DNA of 12,226 bases from an uncultured Oscillospiraceae bacterium (lineage in GTDB: Bacteria > Bacillota > Clostridia > Oscillospirales > Oscillospiraceae): contig CAAELC010000109.1 of NCBI GenBank assembly GCA_900756715.1, positions 1 through 12,226 on the forward strand. Reading direction: 5' to 3'. The position numbers were made by a program, and so were the translations under genes. The notes under the pieces were generated by a model. It saw nothing but the letters and a program-made list of their open reading frames with translations, did not search any database and was not told the DNA's origin. Shown here one piece after another: positions 1-5,803 of this stretch (its first letter is position 1; the number at the start of each line of letters is the position of its first letter).

Positions 1-44
1 CGCTTTTCTGTGCATGCAGAAGGATGGAGGCGCGGAGGAATGCC

Positions 45-755
45 TCAGTTGGCAGAGCCTTCTTTTTTGTGCCGGTCTATGGCCTGATAGAGGGCGGCCA
101 GAGCGTCCTTTAAAGTACCTACCCGATCCATCAGCCCAAGTGCGACCGCCTCGTCGCCATAAAGGACACTGCCCACATCGTTGGCCATCTCATCGGTACG
201 CAGCATCAGCTCGCGGAAGGTTTCGGCACGAATCTGAGAATGGGCGGAGACAAAGCGCACGATGCTCTCCTGCAGCTTATCAAAATAACGGTAGGTCTGG
301 GGAGAGGCAATCATGGTGCCGCTCATGCGCACGGGATGCACGGTCATGGAGGCTGAGGGAGCCATCATGGTGGTCTGGCCGGACACGGCCAACGGGATGC
401 CGATGGAGTGGCCGCCGCCCAGCACCAGAGTGACGGTGGGCTTGGTCATGCCGGCAATCATTTCCGCCATGGACAGACCTGCCTCTACATCGCCGCCGAC
501 GGTGTTCAGCAGAATCAGCACGCCGTCTACATCATCGGATTCCTCCAGCGAAGCAAGCAGAGGAAGCATGTGCTCATACTTGGTGGTTTTGGCGGAGGTG
601 GGGGCCAGCGTGTGGCCCTCAATCTGGCCGATGATGGTGAGACAGTGGATGGTGCCGTGGCGATTGGTGACCACGGAGGAGCCAAGCTCCACAATTTTTT
701 CCGTGGTGAGATCCTGCGGGGACTGCTGGGAAGGCTGCGGATTTTCCTGGTTCAT
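45..755 (-). CDS. tepA: TepA-like ClpP-family serine protease
   Basis: Predicted cytosolic ClpP-fold peptidase of the TepA (translocation-enhancing protein) group, 236 residues, close to the roughly 240-residue length of Bacillus TepA/YmfB. The N-terminal 17 or so residues are Gln/Pro/Ser-rich and probably disordered. The ClpP core then shows an oxyanion-type glycine stretch (LNTVGGDV, about 83-90), the nucleophile in GGGHSIG (Ser117), and the His in MTVHP (His140). A DVG segment (Asp193) precedes the GDEAVALGLMD helix and is the best candidate for the third catalytic residue. The Ser-His spacing fits ClpP. The start ATG has a strong AAAGGAGGGG four bases upstream. Its natural substrate is unclear: the family was named for an effect on protein export, but the fold predicts peptide hydrolysis. 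It lies 89 bp behind trpB on the same strand with no convincing terminator between, so co-transcription is likely. The family assignment is firm; the physiological role is not. Confidence 0.9.
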   Translation of the reverse strand: MNQENPQPSQQSPQDLTTEKIVELGSSVVTNRHGTIHCLTIIGQIEGHTLAPTSAKTTKYEHMLPLLASLEESDDVDGVLILLNTVGGDVEAGLSMAEMIAGMTKPTVTLVLGGGHSIGIPLAVSGQTTMMAPSASMTVHPVRMSGTMIASPQTYRYFDKLQESIVRFVSAHSQIRAETFRELMLRTDEMANDVGSVLYGDEAVALGLMDRVGTLKDALAALYQAIDRHKKEGSAN

Positions 756-765
756 GGAACCCCTC

Positions 766-832
766 CTTTTCGCCTGATAGAATGCCCATATTTTGAAAAA
801 TCATGCATCGGGCCCTTTATGCAGGCGAAAAG
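766..832 (-). promoter_or_regulatory. Structured leader upstream of tepA (11-bp inverted repeat)
   Basis: The trpB-tepA gap contains a perfect 11-bp inverted repeat: CAGGCGAAAAG at 822-832 on the plus strand and its complement at 766-776, separated by 45 bases. In the minus-strand transcript the 3' arm ends directly in the tepA ribosome binding site (AAAAGGAGGGG), so the helix pairs the A-rich front of that site. The enclosed loop can form a small TGCAT/ATGCA hairpin or, alternatively, a GCCC/GGGC pairing. There is no good U-tract after the helix, so it does not look like a plain terminator for trpB. It may tune tepA translation or stabilise the processed mRNA. I recognise no known riboswitch class. 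Confidence 0.45.
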
Positions 833-844
833 AAGGAAGACGGT

Positions 845-2227
845 TTATTCGTTGCCGGGGAATTTGGGGATGGAGTCAAAGCCCTTTTGCAGCTCTGCAT
901 CGGTGGGGATATGATCGCCCATCTGGCCGTCGTTATACTTGCCGTAGGCGACCATATCAAAGTAGCCGGTGCCGGTGAGGCCGAAGACGATGGTCTTCTC
1001 CTCGCCGGTTTCCCGGCAGCGGACGGCCTCGTCTATAGCTGCGCGGATGGCGTGGCTGCTCTCGGGGGCGGGAAGAATCCCCTCGCAGCGGGCAAACTCC
1101 TCGGCGGCCCGGAAGACAGCAGTTTGCTCCACACTGCGGGCGGAAAGATAGCCGTCTTCATACAGCTGGGAGACGATGCTGCTCATGCCGTGATAGCGCA
1201 GGCCGCCGGCGTGGTTGGCGGAGGGGATGAAGCCGCTGCCCAGCGTATACATTTTGGCAAGCGGGCAAATCATGCCGGTGTCGCAGAAGTCATAGCGGTA
1301 TTTGCCGCGGGTCAGGCTGGGGCAGGAGGCGGGCTCCACGGCGATGATGTCATAGCTTGCCTCGCCCCGGAGCATCTCACCCACGAAGGGGGAAATCAGA
1401 CCGCCCAGATTGGAGCCGCCGCCGGCACAGCCGATGATCATGTCGGGCTTGATGCCGTATTTATCCAGAGCGATTTTGGTTTCCATGCCGATGACGCTCT
1501 GGTGCAGCAGCACCTGATTCAGCACACTGCCCAACACATAGCGATAGCCTTCGCGGCTGGTGGCGCACTCCACGGCTTCGCTGATGGCGCAGCCCAGAGA
1601 GCCGGTGGTATCCGGGAACTGGCTGAGAATTTTGCGGCCTACCTCAGTGGTGGCGGAAGGGGAGGGCGTGACATTGGCACCGTAGGTGCGCATGACCTCG
1701 CGGCGGAAGGGCTTTTGCTCATAGGAGCACTTGACCATGAACACCCGGCAGTCAAGACCCAGATAGGCGCAGGCCATGCTGAGAGCCGTGCCCCACTGAC
1801 CGGCGCCGGTTTCGGTGGTGACGCCCTTCAGGCCCTGCTTCCTGGCGTAATAGGCCTGCGCGATGGCGGAGTTCAGCTTGTGGGAGCCGGAGGTGTTGTT
1901 GCCCTCGAACTTGTAGTAGATTTTGGCGGGGGTTTTCAGCTTTTCCTCCAGACAATAGGCACGAACCAGCGGGGAGGGACGGTACATTTTGTAGAAGCTG
2001 CGGATTTCCTCGGGAATCTCGATATAGGCGTTGGTATTATCCAGCTCCTGCTGCACCAGCTCGTCACAGAAGACGCCGCCCAATTCCTGCGCGGTCATAG
2101 GCTGGAGGGTGGCGGGATTGAGAAGGGGGGCGGGCTTGTTTTTCATGTCGGCCCGGACATTGTACCAATAACGGGGCATTTCCTCCTCGGAAAGGTAAAT
2201 TTTATAGGGAATTTTCTGCTCTTTCAT
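845..2227 (-). CDS. trpB: TrpB2-type tryptophan synthase beta chain (PLP enzyme)
   Basis: PLP-dependent enzyme that should join indole and L-serine to make L-tryptophan in the cytosol. It has 460 residues, longer than the classical TrpB of about 400, and carries the N-terminal extension (YLSEEEMPRYWYN) typical of the TrpB2/trpB-like group. Visible motifs: PLP lysine in GSHKLNSA (Lys117), catalytic glutamate in TETGAGQWG (Glu139), phosphate-binding GCAGGGSN (266-273), and EGILPAPESSHA near 382-392. The reading frame stays open to an upstream ATG at 2308, but I chose 2227. AGGAG lies a good distance before it, the protein begins there as in relatives, and the region before it carries another translated-looking mini-ORF. 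It sits behind a tryptophan T-box, so it is expressed when charged tRNA-Trp is scarce. No trpA or other trp gene lies beside it, which fits a salvage role using free indole. TrpB2 proteins may accept other indole donors. Confidence 0.95.
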   Translation of the reverse strand: MKEQKIPYKIYLSEEEMPRYWYNVRADMKNKPAPLLNPATLQPMTAQELGGVFCDELVQQELDNTNAYIEIPEEIRSFYKMYRPSPLVRAYCLEEKLKTPAKIYYKFEGNNTSGSHKLNSAIAQAYYARKQGLKGVTTETGAGQWGTALSMACAYLGLDCRVFMVKCSYEQKPFRREVMRTYGANVTPSPSATTEVGRKILSQFPDTTGSLGCAISEAVECATSREGYRYVLGSVLNQVLLHQSVIGMETKIALDKYGIKPDMIIGCAGGGSNLGGLISPFVGEMLRGEASYDIIAVEPASCPSLTRGKYRYDFCDTGMICPLAKMYTLGSGFIPSANHAGGLRYHGMSSIVSQLYEDGYLSARSVEQTAVFRAAEEFARCEGILPAPESSHAIRAAIDEAVRCRETGEEKTIVFGLTGTGYFDMVAYGKYNDGQMGDHIPTDAELQKGFDSIPKFPGNE

Positions 2228-2229
2228 GG

Positions 2230-2334
2230 TTATATCTCCTGTTCTGTTATCACATTGTGGGAAGGGATGAGGCCGGTTGAGGGCCGGAAAAGGGATAGCC
2301 CGCGCCATCGCCGCTCGATTCGTTTAAGATGCAT
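2230..2334 (-). CDS. Short 34-residue ORF coupled to trpB (possible leader peptide)
   Basis: A small ORF between the T-box terminator and trpB. It has a strong AAAGGAG (2343-2349) eight bases before an ATG. The product begins MHLKRIERRWRGLSLF, is Arg-rich at the N-terminus, and contains one tryptophan codon at position 10. Its TAA stop is two bases before the trpB ATG and overlaps the spacer after the trpB ribosome binding site. Ribosomes ending here would therefore be placed to start trpB. It resembles no protein I recognise. It could be a translational coupling or leader peptide, or an accident in a GC-rich leader. The ribosome binding site and exact stop placement argue for real translation; amino-acid conservation cannot be judged from one sequence. 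Confidence 0.5.
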   Translation of the reverse strand: MHLKRIERRWRGLSLFRPSTGLIPSHNVITEQEI

Positions 2335-2360
2335 ATCTGATTCTCCTTTGCGTGGGAAAA

Positions 2361-2401
2361 TAAAAAACCTGTCCCACGGAAATTCTTCCGTGGGACAGGT
2401 T
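2361..2401 (-). terminator. T-box-controlled intrinsic terminator before trpB
   Basis: A perfect 16-bp hairpin on the minus strand: 5' arm 2386-2401 beginning AACCTGTCCC, a GAAT tetraloop at 2382-2385, 3' arm 2366-2381, then six consecutive T at 2362-2367. The 5' arm also supplies ACCTGT and CCCA, which pair with GCAGGT and TGGG of the T-box element to form the competing antiterminator. This is the regulatory switch of the leader. Confidence 0.96.
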
Positions 2402-2644
2402 GAAAAAACAAATACCTGCGGTACCACCCACATTGGCGCAAACGCGCCCGCTTTGCACGCACCATCATGCGCTCCGCCGGGGTAACGGCTGCGGATGCCG
2501 TCGGGTATTACTTGCCGGAATGGCTTTCTCCCCGCCCTCGTAAGTCCATTCGCTGCATATTCCCCTGCCGCCATCACACCACCGGCGACTCTCTTGAAGG
2601 TTCCTTTGCAGGTACTCCTCTTACTCATAGGTTTTTAAGATGTT
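2361..2644 (-). promoter_or_regulatory. Tryptophan T-box riboswitch leader (specifier UGG)
   Basis: This leader RNA senses uncharged tRNA and controls transcription into trpB. Stem I closes with GTAAG/CTTAC. The specifier internal loop has AGGAGTAC on the 5' side and CGAATGGA on the 3' side, bounded by CTGCA/TGCAG. The codon in the specifier position is UGG at 2546-2548 (tryptophan), preceded by GAA and followed by A as usual. Stem I also shows the AGAGAG segment and the distal loop GGTGGTGTGA. A stem III-like ACGGC/GCCGT hairpin follows, then a GGCGC/GCGCC hairpin. The T-box element TGGGTGGTACCGCA lies at 2417-2430. The antiterminator is TGGG, the bulge TGGTACC, then GCAGGT, pairing with ACCTGT and CCCA of the terminator arm. 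Uncharged tRNA-Trp should favour antitermination and trpB expression. The tRNA-pairing base in the bulge is U (UGGU), which is unusual for a Trp leader. Confidence 0.95.
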
Positions 2645-2650
2645 GGACAC

Positions 2651-2680
2651 ACTTTACCATCCGGAGGGGGGATTTGTCAA
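2651..2680 (-). promoter_or_regulatory. Sigma-A type promoter of the T-box/trpB unit
   Basis: On the minus strand a consensus TTGACA lies at 2675-2680. Eighteen bases later comes TAAAGT (2651-2656), preceded by TGG, an extended -10 feature. Transcription would start near 2644, just before the first base of stem I. The -10 is imperfect, but position and the perfect -35 make this convincing. Confidence 0.75.
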
Positions 2681-2717
2681 GCCCTTTTTTGAGTTCTGGG
2701 AAAATATCGGGGCGGCG

Positions 2718-3584
2718 TTACAGGGCACGCATGGACTCACTGCGCAGGCCATGGCCGGCAAGCCCCTGCTGCACCCGGGCCAGAAGGGCCTCGCGGTCCC
2801 GATTCAGGGTGCCGCGGAGGGTGAGGTAGTTGGAGGCATGGTTCATACGGAACACGCTGCCCTCGCTGTCGATATGCTGCAGGAACAGCTCGGTTTCCTG
2901 TAGAATTTCCGGGGCGGTGAGCACATGGAAGCTTCCCTCCTGCACCCAGGAGGCCAGAGGCGTGCCGGGCTCTACCATCAGGGTCAGCAGGCCGATATAT
3001 TCGGGCTTCATGGCGCTGAGGGCCTGGGCGGTGCCGACAGCGTGCTCCCGCCAGAGCTGACGGCTGCCAAGGCCAGAGATGGCTGTGACAGACAATTGAA
3101 GGCCGCAGCGGCGGGCCTTCTGCCCGGCGGCGATGATGGAAGCGGCCGTGTGACCCTTGTTCATGCGCAGGAGCACCTCGTCACAGCCGGATTCCAGCCC
3201 CATATAGACCATTTTCAGGCCGCGGGAGCAGAGCAGGCGCAGGTCCTCCTCGGATTTGATTTGCAGGCTTGTGGGGGAGGCGTAGCAGGTAACCCGCTGA
3301 CACTCGGGAAACAGACCGTATATCAGGCCCAGAATTTCCAGCAGATCGCTTGTTTTCCGCATGAGCGCATCACCATCGGCCAGAAAGACACGCTCTATCC
3401 GGGAATAGACCCGGCGGGCCATCTCGAAATCCTCGCGGATTTCGTCCATGGGGCGCATGGAGAAATGCTTGTCGTCATACATGTCGCAAAAGGCGCAGCC
3501 GTTGTGACTGCAGCCATAGGTGACCTGAACGATGAGGCTGTAGGCCTCGCTGGGGGGACGATAAACCTTGCCAAGATAGCGCAT
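2718..3584 (-). CDS. Radical SAM protein of unknown specificity
   Basis: Predicted radical S-adenosylmethionine enzyme, 288 residues. The cluster motif is CSHNGCAFC (Cys25, Cys30, Cys33), a CX4CX2C spacing rather than the commonest CX3CX2C. It is followed by the barrel segments FLADGDALM (about 67-75, SAM-amino binding region) and MGLESG (about 128-133). The C-terminal third contains PEYIGLLTLMVEPGTPLASW, a pattern seen in short B12-independent radical SAM proteins of the Elp3/HemN-like superfamily. No extra iron-sulfur domain, SPASM domain or B12 domain is visible. The ATG has AAGGAG eight bases upstream. It follows the RluA-family gene by 51 bp and has its own good promoter. Many Clostridia carry this gene, but I know no proven substrate. 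The catalytic class is secure; the reaction is not assigned. Confidence 0.88.
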   Translation of the reverse strand: MRYLGKVYRPPSEAYSLIVQVTYGCSHNGCAFCDMYDDKHFSMRPMDEIREDFEMARRVYSRIERVFLADGDALMRKTSDLLEILGLIYGLFPECQRVTCYASPTSLQIKSEEDLRLLCSRGLKMVYMGLESGCDEVLLRMNKGHTAASIIAAGQKARRCGLQLSVTAISGLGSRQLWREHAVGTAQALSAMKPEYIGLLTLMVEPGTPLASWVQEGSFHVLTAPEILQETELFLQHIDSEGSVFRMNHASNYLTLRGTLNRDREALLARVQQGLAGHGLRSESMRAL

Positions 3585-3634
3585 GACAGAAACTCCTTTT
3601 CAGCCGGCGGAGCCGGGAAATGATTGCTGATGGT

Positions 3635-3663
3635 ATTATAGCGGATTTTCCGGCGGTTGAAAA
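3635..3663 (-). promoter_or_regulatory. Promoter for the radical SAM gene
   Basis: A perfect TATAAT -10 (3635-3640, minus strand) is preceded at a 17-base spacing by TTTTCA (3658-3663), four of six matches to TTGACA. The start point would be near 3628, giving a leader of about 45 bases. It overlaps the last codons of the upstream pseudouridine synthase gene, so the two genes may be only partly co-transcribed. Confidence 0.6.
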
Positions 3664-4550
3664 GGGGGAAAAGGAACAAGACGCTGCATATCCGGCGGCA
3701 GGGGAGCGGTGAGGTCCAGAAGCAGGCCGGTGACGGGATGGCGCAGATGGAGCCGGTAGGAATGGAGGGCGGGGCGGGAGATCAGGGAGTGATCCTCTGT
3801 GCCATAGAGCCAGTCCCCGGCAAGGGGACAGCCGATGGCGGCCATGTGCACCCGCAGCTGGTGCGTGCGGCCTGTGGCGGGCAGCAGACGCAGCAGCGAA
3901 AAAGAGCCGGAGGTGGCCAGCGTCTCGTAGTCAGTGTGGGCGGGCAGCCCATCCGGACGGGGGCAGCGCTTGACAAGAGAAGCCTCTGCCCGGCCGATGG
4001 GCAGGTCGATGGAACCCGCAGAAGGAGAGGGCGCACCCACGCAGACAGCCAGATACTCCCGGTAAAAAGCGCCGGTGTGCAGCAGTTCCATGCAGCGGGC
4101 GTGGATATAGCCGGACTTGGCAGCCACCAGCAGGCCGGTGGTGCCGCGATCCAGACGGTTGACCCCGTGGAAGGCATCGGCATGGAGGTAATAAGCGACG
4201 GCCCCGGCCACGGTGACCGGATCGTGGGTGAGGGAGGCGCAGTGGACGGTAAGCCCGGCGGGCTTATTGAGCACCAGCAGGTCCTCGTCCTCCCAGACGA
4301 TGTCCAGCGGGTAGGGAACCGGGTGGAGGTTGGGGTTGTGGCAGGGAGGGTCTGACACATCGGCACACAGCCTGTCGCCGGAACGGCAGCGGGCGGAGAC
4401 GGGAACGGTCTGGCCATTGAGGGTGATGCCGCCGGGGCGCCACTTGATGGCCTTGAGCAGAGAGGAGGAAAGACAGAAATGCCGGCGCAGCAGGCTGCCG
4501 GCAGTGCGCCCGTCTTCATCGGGGGTGACAATATGGGTGAGGATTCTCAT
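3636..4550 (-). CDS. RluA-family RNA pseudouridine synthase
   Basis: Cytosolic enzyme converting specific uridines in rRNA or tRNA to pseudouridine, 304 residues, the usual length for RluA/RluC/RluD proteins. An N-terminal S4-like RNA-binding segment (about 14-62) contains LLRRHF, ITLNGQTV and SGDRL. The catalytic domain starts with VLNKPAGLTVH (93-103). The family motif II is HGVNRLDRGTTGLLV, with catalytic Asp134 in RLDRGTTG. YREYLAVC and TGRTHQLRVHMAAIGCPLAGDWLYG complete the fold (the RTHQIR-type motif and the GHPLxGD-type motif). The start has GGAG seven bases upstream. The gene faces away from the plus-strand DUF362 gene across an AT-rich 91-bp gap. Sequence alone does not tell which uridine is modified, so no specific symbol is given. 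Confidence 0.93.
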   Translation of the reverse strand: MRILTHIVTPDEDGRTAGSLLRRHFCLSSSLLKAIKWRPGGITLNGQTVPVSARCRSGDRLCADVSDPPCHNPNLHPVPYPLDIVWEDEDLLVLNKPAGLTVHCASLTHDPVTVAGAVAYYLHADAFHGVNRLDRGTTGLLVAAKSGYIHARCMELLHTGAFYREYLAVCVGAPSPSAGSIDLPIGRAEASLVKRCPRPDGLPAHTDYETLATSGSFSLLRLLPATGRTHQLRVHMAAIGCPLAGDWLYGTEDHSLISRPALHSYRLHLRHPVTGLLLDLTAPLPPDMQRLVPFPPFQPPENPL

Positions 4551-4574
4551 AAAAATACTCCAGACAGCGAAAAA

Positions 4575-4603
4575 TGGGATGGAAAAGGGGAAATAGATAT
4601 GAT
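4575..4603 (+). promoter_or_regulatory. Possible promoter for the DUF362 gene
   Basis: The divergent gap 4551-4641 is much more AT-rich than the surrounding genes. On the plus strand TATGAT (4598-4603) is a fair -10. The matching -35 position holds only TGGGAT (4575-4580), which is weak. A start point near 4610 would leave about 30 bases before the ATG. No equally good promoter could be singled out for the minus-strand gene. Confidence 0.35.
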
Positions 4604-4641
4604 AAAATAAAAAAATACAAAAAAGAATGAGAGGGCTATTT

Positions 4642-5745
4642 ATGGCATCGAAGGTTTATTGGGCAGATCTGCGGGCGGATTATCACGAAAATTTGCAGCA
4701 GAAGCTGACGCGGCTGATGAAGACTGCCGGGATGGGCGACATTGACTTTGACAAAAAGTATGTGGCCATCAAAATGCATTTCGGGGAGCCGGGCAATCTG
4801 GCCTTCCTGCGGCCCAACTGGGCAAAGACCGTGGCCGACTTTGTGAAGGAGCGGGGCGGAAAGCCCTTTCTGACCGACTGCAACACCCTGTATGTGGGCG
4901 GGCGGAAAAACGGGCTGGATCATCTGGACACCGCATGTCTGAACGGGTTTAACCCCATGACCACCGGGTGCCATGTGATTATTGCCGACGGAATCAAGGG
5001 CAACGACGAGGTGCTGGTGCCGGTGGAAGGCGGCGAATATGTGAAGGAAGCCAAAATCGGCCGGGCGGTGATGGATGCGGATGTGTTTATCTCCCTGACC
5101 CACTTTAAGGGCCATGAATCGGCAGGCTTTGGCGGCGCGGTGAAGAACATCGGCATGGGATGCGGCAGCCGGGCAGGCAAAATGGAGCAGCACAACGCAG
5201 GCAAGCCCCATGTGGCCCAGAAGCACTGCGTGGGATGCAAAATGTGCACGAAAATCTGCGCCCACAGCGCCATCTCCGTGGAGGAAAAGAAGGCATCCAT
5301 CGACCAGAGCCGGTGCGTGGGGTGCGGGCGCTGTATCGCCATCTGTCCCCGCAATGCCATTGCCGTGAATTTTGACGAGTCGGTGACGAACCTGAACCGG
5401 AAAATGGCGGAATACACCAAGGCGGTGGTGGACGGACGGCCCTGCTTCCACATCTCACTGGTGATTGATGTATCCCCTAACTGCGATTGCCACGCGGAAA
5501 ATGACGCGGCCATTGTGCCGAATGTGGGAATGTTTGCCTCCTTTGACCCGGTGGCGCTGGATATGGCCTGCGCAGATGCGGTGAACGCACAGCCGGCGAT
5601 GCGCGGCTCGGCCGCCGATGAGGGGGACTGCCATGACCACGACCATTTCCACCGCATCCATCCGGACACGGACTGGATGAGCTGCCTGGAGCATGGGGAA
5701 AAGCTCGGCATTGGAACAAGAGAGTATGAACTGATTAAAATCTGA
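4642..5745 (+). CDS. DUF362 protein with two 4Fe-4S ferredoxin clusters
   Basis: 367-residue protein with a DUF362 domain split around a ferredoxin insert. The first part contains VAIKMHFGEPGN (41-52), LTDCNTLYVGGR and SLTHFKGHESAGFGGAVKNIGMGC (about 151-174), typical of the family. A bacterial-type double ferredoxin follows: CVGCKMCTKIC (Cys196, 199, 202, then Cys206 by CX2CX2CX3C) and CVGCGRCIAIC (Cys225, 228, 231, 235). The C-terminal part resumes with FDPVALDMACADAV (about 301-314). It ends with a Cys/His-rich stretch, CHDHDHFHRIH (330-340), that could bind metal. The start at 4642 was chosen over an ATG at 4627 because GAGAGGG lies six bases before 4642 and nothing suitable lies before 4627. 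No signal peptide is visible, so it is probably cytosolic. It is likely a redox or metal-handling protein, but its reaction is unknown. It is the only plus-strand gene here and appears monocistronic. Confidence 0.9.
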   Translation: MASKVYWADLRADYHENLQQKLTRLMKTAGMGDIDFDKKYVAIKMHFGEPGNLAFLRPNWAKTVADFVKERGGKPFLTDCNTLYVGGRKNGLDHLDTACLNGFNPMTTGCHVIIADGIKGNDEVLVPVEGGEYVKEAKIGRAVMDADVFISLTHFKGHESAGFGGAVKNIGMGCGSRAGKMEQHNAGKPHVAQKHCVGCKMCTKICAHSAISVEEKKASIDQSRCVGCGRCIAICPRNAIAVNFDESVTNLNRKMAEYTKAVVDGRPCFHISLVIDVSPNCDCHAENDAAIVPNVGMFASFDPVALDMACADAVNAQPAMRGSAADEGDCHDHDHFHRIHPDTDWMSCLEHGEKLGIGTREYELIKI

Positions 5746-5758
5746 CCAGAGAAACTGC

Positions 5759-5796
5759 AAAAAACCGGTGGGAGACTGTGTGCTCCCACCGGTTTT
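5759..5796. terminator. Bidirectional terminator between convergent genes
   Basis: A perfect 14-bp stem (AAAACCGGTGGGAG at 5761-5774 with its complement at 5783-5796) closes an 8-base loop. Read on the minus strand it ends in six T; read on the plus strand it ends in four. It lies 13 bases past the DUF362 stop and just past the deaminase stop, so it can serve both genes. Confidence 0.9.
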
Positions 5797-5803
5797 AGCA
5801 CAT

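Noticed and set aside
1..44. Gene or regulatory element at the left edge
   Set aside because: Only 44 bases past the tepA stop. A TGCATGCA palindrome is present, but there is no ORF, hairpin with U-tract or promoter to support a call.
781..844. Intrinsic terminator after trpB
   Set aside because: The GCAT/ATGC hairpin is short, with a ten-base loop, and is not followed by a clean U-tract at the right distance.
2228..2308. Longer trpB start at 2308 (27 extra residues)
   Set aside because: No good ribosome binding site precedes 2308, the extra residues are not family-like, and 2227 has AGGAG at good spacing.
803..2485. Plus-strand open frame of 560 codons antisense to trpB and the T-box
   Set aside because: Low-complexity Gly/Ala product and exact antisense overlap with a clear TrpB2 and a T-box leader. 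It is a shadow frame.
2681..2717. Terminator after the radical SAM gene
   Set aside because: No stable inverted repeat is visible between its stop and the trpB promoter, so transcription may run on into the T-box leader.
4627..4641. Upstream ATG at 4627 for the DUF362 gene
   Set aside because: Only A-rich sequence precedes it. The ATG at 4642 has GAGAGGG at proper distance and gives the family-like MASKVYWADLR start.
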